Shown: positions 23,286 through 34,691 of the stretch, piece by piece
Layout: the number at the start of each line of letters is the position of its first letter
How positions within the stretch are numbered: position 1 is the first letter of the stretch
Assembly (NCBI RefSeq): GCF_002994745.2
Contig: NC_037094.1
Span: forward strand, 768,001 to 832,000
From: Rosa chinensis
Lineage: Eukaryota; Streptophyta; Magnoliopsida; Rosales; Rosaceae
DNA: 64,000 bases
Direction of reading: 5' to 3'
The notes under the pieces: generated by a model
The model's input: the letters and a program-made list of their open reading frames with translations, nothing else
What the model was told of the DNA's origin: nothing
Database searches by the model: none
Program-made: the position numbers and the translations under genes

Positions 23286-25529
23286 GAGCAAGTTTACCTG
23301 TTGGGTCACTGAGGCACCTACTATTCACTGTTTTTTAGTGTATATTTTCGTTCTCTGGGTCACAAAATACACTGTGCCCGTGACCCAGGACACGAAAAAC
23401 ACTGTGCTCGTGACCTAGATGGTGAAATTAACACTAAAAAGCAGTGAATAGTGAGTGACTGTTGGATCATAATTCATATACATATTTGTGCCCTAAAACA
23501 TGGAAATTACTCTAAAGTCCAAATTTAATGTTGACTAATCCAATTTCATTATTTCCCTAATCTTGTACTTTTGGTTAACCTTTGCGTTTATTTATATATA
23601 TTTATTATGTTTTCCTTATCATGCTAGGAAATGATGGAGAAGAATGGAAATGCACTAAAAAGTCAACCCTAGAACATTTTCTTACTCCGGCTAGGAGAAA
23701 GTGAGCTAGACAAGAAAGGAGGGGTAGCTGCCTGACCAAACAAACTCTGAATGAGTTGAAACTCTCCAGTTTCATCCTAGACATCCCAAGAATCATTTTT
23801 TATGAAGAGTACTAGAGCTATTTTTGAGTGAAAAGCCTTCAAACAGTCAGTCCAATCTTCTGAAAGATGAAAACCGGAAAACCTGACCTGTACGTATTTC
23901 AGAAGCATTTACGGTTGAACCACAATGAATTTAACTCTGAGATTCTACCAGGATGATCTGGACTCATGGAGGAACATTTAATATGAAGAAGTCAGAGGCC
24001 CATTCTAAATTCTTGAAGGAGATATAATTGAATGAATAAAGGGGCAGAAAGTGACCTGAAAAACAGCTCAACATATTCCCACCCACATGAAGAAAGCTAG
24101 ATGCTTTTCTCTTTTTCCTTGGATATATTTTTCTACTCCATTCTCTTTAATATATCACCATCACTTCCATATTTCTGCATCTTCATGCTTTGCTTTCATT
24201 TCATCATTACTCCATCTTTTCCATATTTTACAAACCCCTTCCATACTCCACTTTCATTTTTTTTCTGCCACTCATCATTTCACTCTTCTTTTTCTTCCAT
24301 ATTTAAACACATTCTCCTCTCACTCTCAAGCACCAATTTCTGAATCCATAACATCTTCTTTCTCTCTTCATAAAATCTCCATCACCACTACCACAACCTT
24401 CATCATCTTTTCCATCTACCCATTCTATTTCATAGACAAAAAGCTTCACTACTCCACTATTTCACGACTTGATCATCTCTACATCTCATATTCCATCATC
24501 AACTTTCAAAGAAGAAGGAGAGGAGTCTAGCATCACATGAGTTCATTTACACCATCCTCAACTTGATTATCACTAGTCCCTTCTCTATCCCTACTTTTTA
24601 GTTTGATGTTCATAAACATGTTGAAGCTTATGTATTTGATTATGAGTGAGTAGTTAGTTTGTTGGGGTTAGGGTTGAAAGCCCTAGCTAAACTTGTAATG
24701 AATTGATGTTTGAGTCTTATTTGATGCATTTTCCATGATCATCTTCACATGCTAATTCAAGAAGTGAATGCTTGTATTTGAATCTAGCTAATTTGAATAC
24801 TTTGTATTTGTCATTACATGAACAATGTTTAGAGAATAGCTAGCTTTAGACATTGAAAAGCATGATAGCACACTAGGTGTGTATGTGAGGGTAGTGAGTT
24901 AAAATCACCTAGATCTAGGATTGGTTTGCTTGCTTGATTATCTAAACTCAAATCTTTATGCATCTAGGAGCAAGGAATTGATACTTATTCAGTAATGTAA
25001 CTTGTTCTTGGGTAGTTAATTTCGCACTTATTCGGTGGAAATTGATAAAATAAAAGGAGTTTAGGCCTTAGTAGTCTTATCCGGATGCTAAGAGGGTAAT
25101 TGGATATTTGGATTTACATTACTTATAGTTTGAACATCAGTGCATGCAAGAGAGGCTATGGTGAACAATTTAAAGCTCTAACTTCCATCCATTTTATCAC
25201 ATCTAGTTTAACATAGCCTAGTTTACATTTCAAGTTTCATTTTGTGTTAATTTGATTCGAAACCATTTTCATAGCCAAAAATCAAACCGCTACACCATCT
25301 TGCATATATTCACCATGAACTTTGGTTCACTTGTGAGCTCTTGTTTATGACTTGTACATTTGCATATTCATCTAGCACCCTTTAGGTTTTCCTTAGCTAG
25401 AGTAGGTTTTCCAATCCCTTGGGTACGATATCTCCTACTCATAATCCCCTACACTATAACTTGGGCCTTATACTTGAGGGTGGTTATTTGGCTAACAGTG
25501 ACCTGATGACCCAACGGGTGAACTTGCTC
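23286..25529. mobile_element. Harbinger-type MITE split by a solo LTR
   Basis: TIRs are GAGCAAGTTTACCTGTTGG and, from the right end, GAGCAAGTTCACCCGTTGG, flanked by TAA (23283-23285 and 25530-25532). Excluding the 2-kb LTR inside it, the MITE is about 200 bp and almost fully palindromic: CTATTCACTGTTTTTTAGTG pairs with CACTAAAAAGCAGTGAATAG. It sits in the right sub-terminal region of the hAT-like element. Confidence 0.82.
23460..25497 (+). mobile_element. Solo LTR, about 2.04 kb
   Basis: Starts TGTTGGATCA, ends TTTGGCTAACA, and is flanked by the perfect 5-bp duplication GTGAC (23455-23459 and 25498-25502). There is no internal gag-pol and no second LTR, so it is a solo LTR left by recombination. 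The long size and the 3' end (GGGCCTTATACTTGAGGGTGG) resemble Ty3/gypsy LTRs. A CT-rich stretch (24087-24530) is open in two frames but has no protein character. Confidence 0.82.
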
Positions 25530-25929
25530 TAACCCGGCCCATGATGAGCCCTAGATTGAATTAGTGGTAATGGGAGCGTAATGGATACAATTTTAGGGTT
25601 TTTGGGGATGAAAACTTTTCTGGGGATGCACGCTGAGAGGAGGGAAAACGGTCGCAAAGGGTATTATTGACTTTCGATCTCCTACCCATTTCCTACCACA
25701 TCAATCGGCAGTTGATGGAAAATTTGGACTAAATTAATGAAATCGGACACGGTTGATTAATTTAGGAAGCTCAGGGGTGTAGCTGATGAAATTAAAAGAA
25801 CAGAGACTAAAATAAAGATTGCCTCAAAGTTGAAGTGGGTAAACTAGAATTAATCCTAAAAACTATATATAACAAAACATTCAGCTATAGCCTATATATT
25901 TATACCAAGAAATTAATGGAATCCTTAGC

Positions 25930-26110
25930 TGTGCTATGAGCCTATGAAATCTAATTTCCTCATTGAAGCCAATTGATTAAAGCTTCAAAAGGTAAAGGTA
26001 GTGCAGTAGCATTATCTTCAAAATCAGTGCCAATGGTGAGAACTCCTTTAGGAGGTTTGGAATTCCTCCTACTCCTATTAGTTCTATCTCTAGGGAAGTA
26101 AGTAGATGCT
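25930..26110 (-). pseudogene. Small coding relic, unrecognised; paralogue of 31115-31300
   Basis: On the minus strand the frame reads ...RSRRNSKPPKGVLTIGTD...ATALPLPFEALINWLQ and stops. The segment at 31115-31300 gives RRRNCKSPIGILRFGDD...GSMVPLPTEASINW. The two share the spacing of the basic cluster, the PxGxL motif, the PLP motif and the final INW. They are duplicated ends of one gene family that I cannot name. This copy lies directly downstream of the PYD1-duplicate sequence. Confidence 0.4.
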
Positions 26111-27940
26111 ATTTGAACCCAAAATGAACATTTTTTCCCGACGAGGGAATCCTGGCCAATATCGGTGGCCCAAGCTATATATTTTCGATAAGTTAGGAAT
26201 ATATTGTTTAGAGGCTAAATAAAACCTACTTGGAGACCAAGTAATATTAAGGCAAATCGTGATCTTATTGGTTTACTATTAATAATCAAGATATTTAATA
26301 ATTAATAGTGGTTTACTTGGTTACGAAAACGGATCATAGGGAAAGATCTTTGCATTAAAGATGGCCTCATGGTTTTGTTTGGCTAGGATTCTAATGGACA
26401 TATTTGACATAAGATCAACAAGAGGAGTCCTGGTTACGTGAATCTCCCTTGATTCTCCTTAGTTGCATGAAGGATGCCAGTATACTCACATATTGGCATG
26501 CAGGGATGGTCCATGCAATTAAGTCCTATGGTGGACCAATTAAGCAAGGAATCAAACCTACATATATTGCAATTAAAGGTGGCATGGACATGGACCATGC
26601 CAATAAGGATTCAATTATGGCAATTATGGTTTCCCATGCTGACAGGGTCCACCCCGGATTCCACCCTGGAATCCGAAGTGGCCCCGCGGGACCCACCTTT
26701 AAAGAAGGTTTACCAAAAATTTCGGCATAACCTCCCTTAAAAATGGGCAACCCAAAACCTGTAGAATTTCAATTTCACTTCTAAACAACCCTCCCAAAAC
26801 TCCTGGAGCCACCCTGCTCCCAAAACCGCACAACTTCACAATTTAGAGTATCAAATTATCCAATTAACTCAAATTACAACCAAGTCATAGGTTACAATAA
26901 TAATACAAAATACTCAAGGTTATCAGAGCAATTTAGAACCAAAAGAACAACGATACACATAGTAGGTTAGCAAGTAACCTACGAGGGATAGATGACAGCG
27001 GTGGTGTTAAGCCTCAACTCCTAAAGCCGAACAGCTACACTGCGAACTGGGCATTTGAAACCGAAGGGCCCAGGGGAAAGTACATAAAAACGTTAGCGTG
27101 AGTGGACAAAAATAAACAATTTCAAACAAAAGGGATTTTATACTTTCCCACATTTATTTCTTTAAAAAAAATTCTGATGCATGCAATGATTAATGAAAAT
27201 AAAACAAGAGGAGTTCCGCTCAAGAAAACCGACTAGCCCCGCTAGTCACAAATGATTAAAAGAAAAGGTTGAATCTCTGATATTCAAGGAAAATAAAACC
27301 AGCCCCGCTGGCTAAAATAAATCGGACTAGCCCCGCTAGTCGAAAATAATAAAATGAGTAGGGGAAGACGATAGCCATACAAGTGAGCCTTCCAGGCTTG
27401 GGTGATAGCCTCCCAGGCTAAAATACTCCCATAACTCCCGTAATATACCCTTACGCCACTAAGTGTAGCGATAGGATACCGGGCTACAGAATTACTGTCA
27501 CAAAGACAGTAACCTGCGCCACAAAGGCGGAAGGGCTACGGTGATCCCATCACCGCGCCACAAAGGCGGAAAAATCAATGCTAGCAATGATAAGTCACCC
27601 AAAGTATGGCAAAAGAAAATCCGAAAACCTCATAAATCCATAAGTACATAAAGCTTCCCCATCTCTTGCAAATGAATTCCCATGACATGTCCCACACGCC
27701 AAGATCATCTCAAATTCAAAGTAAATAGGCATAAATAATATTATTCATAAACCGGAACAAAATCCATTTCCAAAATCATCAACAAGGCATTCTCAATGCC
27801 AAAACTGAAGTCGATATAAAAAGAGGAAATACAACTCCATCGAAATCCCATTTTGAAACTCCTTAAAAAGTCTCAAATCGAAATAAAATATAATTAGAGA
27901 ATAATTCCGGAAATCACCTCGGAAATAAGATAATTTCACC

Positions 27941-28538
27941 TAGGGCTGTCAATGGGTAGTGTCGGGTTGGGTTCGTGTCGGGTCAAGGTATTTGTCGTGT
28001 CACAAGATACAAACCCAAACCCAACCCATTTAATAATCGTGTCAAAAATTTAAACCCAAACCCAACCTATTTATTAAACGGGTTACCCGTTTCCAACCCG
28101 CTTAACCCATTTAATAAATAGGTTGTGTCGTGTTTGACAAAATGACTCATTTAAGGGTTAACAATGCGACCCATTTAACTAAAAAAATGCATAAATTGAT
28201 TAAATTCACCAAAAACTCTACAAGACGAAGAATATAAATAATTATATATAATTCATAAATAATTAAATCCAATAATTATAAAGCAAAATATTTCAAATTG
28301 TCTAATCCTATGATCAAATACTCTCAACGTCTAAAATTTCAGGATGAAGTATAGCATAATCGGGTTATACGGGTTCACTTCGTGTTGGCGGGTTGACCCG
28401 TGGCCGACCCATTTATTAAATGGGTCATGGCGGGTTGACCCATGACTGACCCGCTTTTTAATTGTGCGGGTTCAACCCGCTTTATTTCGTGCGGGTTTCG
28501 AGTCGTGTTATCGGGTCGTGTCGGAATTGACAGCCCTA
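27941..28538 (+). mobile_element. hAT MITE, copy 1 (598 bp)
   Basis: Ends TAGGGCTGTCAATGGG and AATTGACAGCCCTA. The perfect 8-bp duplication ATTTCACC lies at 27933-27940 and 28539-28546. Sub-terminal arrays of GGGTTGGGTT / CGGGTTGACCCG blocks flank an AT-rich middle. There is no coding capacity. The same family is at 38752-39350 in the opposite orientation. Confidence 0.93.
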
Positions 28539-28999
28539 ATTTCACCATTAAGATTATAAATCAAAAGCAATTTCGGAAACGAATCAATAATCAAAGTATT
28601 TATATGAGATAATACGAAATCAATTTATAATCTCATACTCGAAATGTAAATTGATGAATCAATAGAGCATACTTTAAGAAATAATGCATGCATCAATTAC
28701 TTAAAAACAAAAGTCCACTCACGATATACGGCTAACGTGGTATTCAAGCGTAAGGATCCTCGTCGAGCGATAGGTCGGTATCACGTCCTGTACACAATTA
28801 TAATCCGTAAACAACAATTTGATAAATATTTACGATAATCAATAATTAATCTCAAAACCCATAACCTCAACTTCTCCAATCCTCTTCCACACCCAATCAA
28901 ACTTCACCATTAATATCCATCCGTCGATTAATGTATTCCATATCGGAACAAAGGAAATCCGAAGGTCGGATTCCCACAATTCAACAACCGAAACTCCTA

Positions 29000-29935
29000 A
29001 ACTTCGGAAATTCATAATCCATGTCAAACTTCTCCCAAAATTAACCAAAATCAGATATTTAACCTCTACAACAATTATAGAATTTAATAAGCTAAAAATT
29101 GAACTTAAAAAGAACCCCTACGCGCCTCCACGCGCAACCTACAGTGACGGCGCGTGGGGTCCACGCGCCGACGGCCACCACCTCCGATGGCCACCAAATT
29201 TCGGCAGCAACAACTACTCAACACGCCCAATCTTTTTCTCAACTACAACACAATCTAATTTTACCTTGAAACAGTCGAAATCAACCGGTGAAGAAAACCC
29301 AGAAATTCCAAACCCTAGGTTTGGGAATTTCCTCGATTCGACCTCCACGCTGCAAAATGAAGTGAATGACCTTAGGGGAAATGATCACCGGCAAAAACCC
29401 AACCTTCGACGCCAGTTTGGTGGCCGGAGACGGCCGGAATCGCCGGAATCGAAGGAAATTACAAACTGCTACAGTGAAACTTCAAGGACCCGATGCGTCA
29501 TTTTCCGGCCAAGCCGCCGTGAGTTACCGCCGTGAGGAGGTTGGGTAGGAGTAGAGGTGTCGACCGGTGCCGGTTGTTCGCTCCCAGGTGGCCGGAAGAG
29601 AGAGATGGCCGGAGTTGCAGAGAGCGCCAAGGAGAGGGAGAAAACGAGGGAGAAAGGAGAGAGAAAGAGAAAGAAAAAACTTACCGGCCACAGTAACTTT
29701 TTCAAATATATACTACTTACCATGAACAGTAATTTCCTTAATTCGCTCATAACTTTGGCATACGAACTCCGATTTCTACGTACCACATCTGCATGCGCTC
29801 GGTTTAACGTCCTCTACAACTTTCATGAAGGAAATTTTCTCAAATTTTGATCCGAACAAAAAGTCGACTTTTAGGGCCACTAAACGTACTAAAACAATAG
29901 TAAAAGTGAAAATAAAGGTCGTTTACCGTCCAAAT
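29000..29935. other. 3' portion of the solo LTR with open frames that are not genes
   Basis: Frames at 29266-29535, 29469-29786 and 29557-29850 overlap on both strands in a purine-rich LTR stretch. None has a domain, and the equivalent stretch of the related LTR at 47650-48070 is likewise open on both strands. They are treated as composition effects. Confidence 0.5.
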
Positions 29936-30919
29936 GACTAGTAAACGGGTAATTAAGATACGGGACGTTACACATGCAATCAAGCAATTAAGGTGGACGT
30001 GGAGCATGCAATCATGCTTGATTGCAATCCTCAAGGAATCTAGTTATATATATATAGTTGCATTGCATGTGCAGGGCAGAAGATCAATTAAGGAAATATC
30101 ATCCTTAATTGCATGGAGATACGAGTGCTCGCGAAGTCGCGAAGATATATTTGCATGCAGTTAAAGGAGTCCCCGCGATATATTTGCAATTGATACGTAC
30201 ATATCCTATTGCTCGCATCCAGCGATTACATCCAGGACTCCAAGAGGCAATTAACCTTGCCTAGAAGATTGCTACGACAGAGTCAATCTTTTATTACTTG
30301 CGATAGTTATCAAAACTATTAAGAGTTTTGATTTGATTCAAGGCCAATAACTGTGGCCTAAAATATAGTATTTCATTCCTATTTGGAAAGTGAATCAACA
30401 AGCAGCCTATATATAGAGGCTAAAGACGATAAGCAAAAGACAACTCTCAAATCAATCAATCCCTCCGATTATCAAGCCTCCCCGGAGCAAACCTTCAACC
30501 TAATTGAAACCCGGCGACTGTACTTCTAGTCCTAGTCTCTCCAAGAGCCGACTGTTAGTGCTACTGCCACCGATACTACCAGCGAAGAAAGGGTAACGCC
30601 CTTGCAACCCCCGCGAAGCTAAAGTCACGCTTTAGCAAACCTTGTGCTTTCTCCAAACTTCCCAGTGATTGCTCTGCTTAGTCTACAACACTAAGTATCG
30701 ATTCGGTGACGCGAAGAGATCACAACCAAAGCTCTTATCTGTAAGGCAAGCAGTCCTTTCTAGGAAGGCAGAGAAAAGAGTCTTGTGACGAGATTGGTGC
30801 TCTCCTCGTCCACAACGCTTGATCAAGAAGTCAGGTCAAGGGACGCCCCGACGACTGCACCCCACGGTGCTGGCACGCTCGCGCATTCAAAAGAGACAGT
30901 TTGTGCCGTAATGGATTTT

Positions 30920-31320
30920 CATGTCAAACATATGCATACTTGGCAAAGGCCGACGTCGAGACCTCATCGTCAACACTGTCAACTTTGCAGTCACCCAATT
31001 CTTCCTCATTTCCATCGCTATGTGCGTTTATAAGCCAACTTAATGAAGCTTCAACCATTTGTAAGGATGATCGATGTAAAATTTCCGTCACGGCAGCCAC
31101 TCCTGTCATTTGAATTAATTTACATCCCAATTGATTGAAGCTTCAGTAGGTAAAGGAACCATAGAACCAGAATCATGATTAACAAGGCCGGAATCATTCT
31201 GGTCATCTCCAAATCTGAGAATTCCTATAGGAGACTTGCAATTCCTCCTCCGATGAGTTTTCTCTATGAGGAAGCAAGTTTCTGCATATTTTGTAAAGGT
31301 TGTCGTTGAAGAAGAAAAAT
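30920..31320 (-). pseudogene. Coding relic, unrecognised; paralogue of 25930-26110
   Basis: Two minus-strand pieces are seen. 31300-31115 reads RRRNCKSPIGILRFGDD...PLPTEASINWDVN then a stop. 31130-30924 reads MTGVAAVTEILHRSSLQMVEASLSWLIN...DDEVSTSAFAKYAYV then a stop. The second is helical and regular enough to be real coding sequence. They may be two exons or two duplicated ends. The first matches the relic at 25930-26110. No known domain was recognised. Confidence 0.4.
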
Positions 31321-31913
31321 CAATTATAGATTTTTAAGGTCTTGAAGCCATAGGAGATGGGTTTTTAATTTTGAACAGGGGTTTGGGAAGAGAGAGCAGT
31401 TTTGGTTCTTTGTTATTGTGAAATGAGCCACGTTTCCTTTCCCGGTTCGGGTAAACTTTCATTTTTCCTTGTTCTTCGGGGTAGAGTTTCCTTTTCCTTG
31501 TTCTTCATGGTAAACATTTGTTAAGCGTGTTAATAAAAAACTTTTCCTAACTTTTGTGGGTAACTCTAACTAACTCCTTTTAGGAATAGGAAGCTTTGCA
31601 AATTCAAGTGGCTCTTTTCCAGTACTAGCAGCCCTACCCATTTGGCCGAATCAAGCCCTTGATACTTGCTGGATACTCAAGTTATACATATACAACAACA
31701 GAGTGTATGGTATATATTGAAGGGGTGACACACTATAATGAGTGGTGATCAATCAATCACAAGTAAAGATCATGATTTATGTATCGATTCCCCATTTTCA
31801 TGGTTGAAAAAAGAAAATAATATATAATTTGTCCTTCTTGTTTGGCTACTCGTTGATCTTGCTCCAGGTGCTGTTAATTAAGTTTAAGCTTTTCGATGAA
31901 CCATTAATCTAGG

Positions 31914-31975
<62 letters not shown>

Positions 31976-31989
31976 TTCTCTAATAATAA
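31321..31989. other. Intergenic, with a long (TTA)n microsatellite
   Basis: No gene seen. 31915-31975 is a perfect run of about twenty TTA triplets. 31430-31520 has two near copies of TTTCCTTTTCC...CTTGTTCTTC, a short local duplication. Confidence 0.6.
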
Positions 31990-32175
31990 GGGGAATTTGA
32001 TTCTACACCCAAATTCACACACCCCTTTTAGAATAAACTCATCCATAAGAGTGTTTTAATATACACCCAAACCTATTAATTAGGTTTATTCAAAATAAAA
32101 AAACATATTAAATATGATAAATATTAAAACCTAATGTTGTTGAGAATTACTAAAGCTGCCACTATCAAATTCCCC
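31990..32175. mobile_element. Small MITE-like inverted repeat (186 bp)
   Basis: GGGGAATTTGAT at the left end and ATCAAATTCCCC at the right end are perfect inverted 12-mers, with an AT-rich non-coding interior. A target duplication could not be fixed. Confidence 0.5.
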
Positions 32176-32242
32176 ATTCACCTTTTAAATAGGATTAATA
32201 GTCAAAATCATCTAGCAAATAGTATGGAGTTTGATTGACGTT

Positions 32243-33918
32243 ATTGTTGGTATTACCTTCACATAATTGAACCTTCCTTATAGGTTCTAAATCTATAATT
32301 AAGATTTTTCACTTTTTTAGTTTGACTTTTTTGCCCTTCTGATTGAATAAATAAAATATTCCTCAAATATAGCTGTTGACTATTTTTTGAATTTAAATAT
32401 TTAGAATTTAATACAATCAATTTAATCCTTGATTTTTCTCTGATTTAAAACGATTAATTGCCTTAATTATTCTGTATTTCTTTCTTTCCGAGATCTATAT
32501 ATTTGTAATTTTTTAATAAATATGTTTGTGTATTATCAGATTATGTTATATTCCTATTATATCTCGACATGAGTAAACATCCTCTCATTAAGGTATGTTA
32601 TTTTCTTATCCGTTCTAATAGGTGTAGTTATACAATCATTCCATATTCATTAATTTTCTAAAATAGTCGAGTTAATGTAATTAGCCCATGTAAAATGTAC
32701 TTGATGTACATTGATTGCTTTAAGATATTTTTTTTCCCGCCCCTACATTTTTCTACACATAGATGTCTGATTCTATGGGGTGATCGAGGACCACATAATA
32801 GTTATGTGTAACTGTAGAGTTTGTTTAATATATAATTATCCCTTAATTTTGGCACATTGAATAATTTTGAATGTGCAAGAGTTTTTGCACTATAATTTAG
32901 CAAACTCATTATTATCATTCATTGTTTTACAATTGAAAATGAACTCTACAATATTAAGAAATTTATTTCTAATATCAAGGTAATTTAAATACACATTCTT
33001 TTTGAAGGAATAAACCTAAAAATTTATTGAAATAGGGACAATGAGTACAACCGTAAATGATGTTTATCCAGTATTGAAATAAACAATTTTAAATTTGTTT
33101 TTACAATTGAAATATAAAATTTACATTTTTGAACCTAATATAAAGAACATTATAACACTTCATCCATCATATTGACTAGCACTTTACAATGTAGTCTTCA
33201 AAAATCTCTCAACTTCTAGTGCCCTGCATATTGTGATTCCTTATACAATTGCAAATTACCTTCATAGATCTATTTCAAAGGTAAAACTCTATTAGGATTT
33301 ACATTCAAAGGTAAAACTCTATTAGGATTTACATACATATATCCAAATATATTATCTAAATTATAGGTATATTAATTGTCAATACTATAGGTTATGGAAT
33401 AAACAACCTATGATATAGAGTCACACAAATAATTTAAAACTACAAAAACAAACATCTAAATCATAGGTATTACATATTAAAGCAATCTAAGTATCAGGCA
33501 ATTAGAAATAACGATTCTATTTTGAAGGAATGTAACCAAGTTTTGTACCAGATTCATAAATTGAAATTTCTAATTACTAAAAATCCATCCAATTCAAGCT
33601 TTACACAAATTCAAGAGATTAACAAAGATATTATACGTACTAAATAAATCTGATGCATAGGTAATTTGAATTACGAATACGATATATGTACCTATTTGAA
33701 AATGATGAAATAAACCTCATGAATAGGTCGTTTGAAATCAAATGCAACTTTGTGAAAGGTCTCCACCCAAAGAAAAAAAATGACGAATGAATTCACTAGC
33801 TTTTATATATAGGCAGAAACATACCAAAAATTCATCATTATATCATAATAATGAGATTAATGTAAACACCTAAAATTAAGTACTGATTAAAACCTAAAGT
33901 GAAGGTAATACCAACAAT
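32243..33918. mobile_element. AT-rich TIR element, about 1.7 kb
   Basis: ATTGTTGGTATTACCTTCAC at the left pairs with GTGAAGGTAATACCAACAAT at the right, a perfect 20-bp terminal inverted repeat; beyond that the arms diverge. The interior is non-coding and very AT-rich. A 30-bp perfect direct repeat lies at about 33276-33335. Flanks (TGACGTT / GTCATGTT) hint at a degenerate target duplication, but it is not clean. Confidence 0.62.
33276..33335 (+). repeat. 30-bp perfect tandem duplication
   Basis: The block beginning CAAAGGTAAAACTC and ending GGATTTACATT occurs twice back to back without change, so it is a recent duplication. Confidence 0.85.
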
Positions 33919-34691
33919 GTCATGTTATCGTTTTTGTTATTTTCCTTAATTTCGTTGCCGAATCAGATCGGAGAGATGCAAAACAGGCCAGTTGCAAGGC
34001 TTTTCAGTCAAGGCTCTTAGCTTATAAAAAATCATGGAAGAGTCCATATCGATCATGTTTTTAGATAGAGTCTCATAATTTATTAACTAACCAGTCTAAC
34101 CGAGGATAAGGGATCAGACATACATGTTTAGAAAGTCCCTAGCTAGCTAGCTATATATATCATGTTGCCCATGACGTACAGACGATACATGCAGTAGTGT
34201 CACAATTAACATGACAATCATATATGATAGACTGGTGGCAATTCAGTCATAGCATAGCTCTAAGTCATCATGATTGTTCAGAATTCAAGCAAAATTATGA
34301 AGAAGAAAAGCTGATTGTAGACGATAAACGCAGAGATGCAACCTTGAATTAGAGAGAGAAATGGAGTTTGTTTCGTTACAGAGGAAGAAAAATGCAAAGA
34401 ACTAAAGTTAGTTACAGCAATAGCATAGCCGGCTATTTATACCAAGCACATAAGCCAATGGACTTCTGGCACATGGCACTACTGAATAACAACTACAAAA
34501 TGCTGACTTTCATTCGCCTAATTTCGCAAATTAAAATCATGTTCCATACATGAGCTGCATCCTGTCCCTGTGCTCTAGATCGATCTTCTGGCACAGTCGA
34601 TCATCTCTGGCTTTCTTTCACCTAATTCAAGATTCAGAAGAAGAATTTAATTAGAAGCTGTACCGATCCGGTTAGATTGCAATTAATGTTG
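33919..34691. other. Intergenic, 3' flank of the KNOX-type gene
   Basis: No gene seen. The short plus-strand frame 34368-34553 has no domain. CTAGCTAGCTAGC near 34139 is a simple palindromic run. Confidence 0.45.

Larger units (their letters stand above)
21902..25553. mobile_element. hAT-like element carrying a host gene fragment, with nested insertions
   Basis: The ends are TAGGCCTCATCATATGGCC and, on the other strand, TAGGGCTCATCATGGGCC. Flanks are GACTGAAT (21894-21901) and GATTGAAT (25554-25561), 8 bp with one mismatch. Sub-terminal GGCCCGGCC-rich blocks are inverted with respect to each other. Without the nested MITE and LTR it would be about 1.4 kb. The non-repetitive centre (about 22230-23080) has transcript-like features and a probable LRR-receptor fragment. 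Confidence 0.72.
14310..25856 (-). mobile_element. Large Mutator-like element, 11.5 kb, with transposase relic
   Basis: The element is flanked by a perfect 9-bp duplication TAAAAACTA (14301-14309 and 25857-25865). TIRs of about 180 bp (14310-14490 and 25677-25856) begin GGATTAATTCTAGTTTACC and stay alignable through CATCAGCTACACCCCTGAG and AGGAAATGGGTAGGAG. The unoccupied site survives at about 11469-11480 in the parental copy of the PYD1 flank. Inside, on the minus strand, are the pieces of a MuDR-type transposase gene (21759 to 14972). Later insertions make up a large share of the length: LTR-like repeats at 17896 and 20088, a hAT element at 18415-19687, and a nested stack at 21902-25553. 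Confidence 0.93.
26640..29972 (+). mobile_element. Solo LTR, 3.3 kb including a hAT MITE
   Basis: Starts TGACAGGGTCC, ends GGGACGTTACA, and is flanked by the perfect 5-bp duplication CATGC (26635-26639 and 29973-29977). About 2.7 kb is LTR, and the rest is the hAT element at 27941-28538. It contains repeated CTAGCCCCGCTAGTC-type blocks (27230-27350) and CGCCACAAAGGCGGAA blocks (27510-27570). Its last about 230 bp resembles the end of the solo LTR at 45485-48335 (CATAACTTT..CATACGAACTCC, GTCAAC/GTCGAC..CCCCTAAA region). The two therefore belong to related gypsy-type families in the same orientation. Confidence 0.82.
26130..30895 (+). mobile_element. LTR-like sequence interrupted by a solo LTR; outer limits unresolved
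   Basis: 26130-26639 and 29978-30895 are continuous with one another once the solo LTR (26640-29972) is removed. The later part has LTR/leader features: a TATA-like CCTATATATAGAGG (about 30408), then a C/A-rich leader-like stretch of several hundred bases. I could not find matching ends or a target duplication, and no protein domain is visible. It is probably a diverged LTR or the end of a retrotransposon. Confidence 0.35.

Noticed and set aside
24087..24530. 147-aa plus-strand open frame, Phe/His/Ser-rich
   Set aside because: It lies inside a solo LTR, a second frame is open over the same bases, and the composition simply reflects CT-rich DNA.
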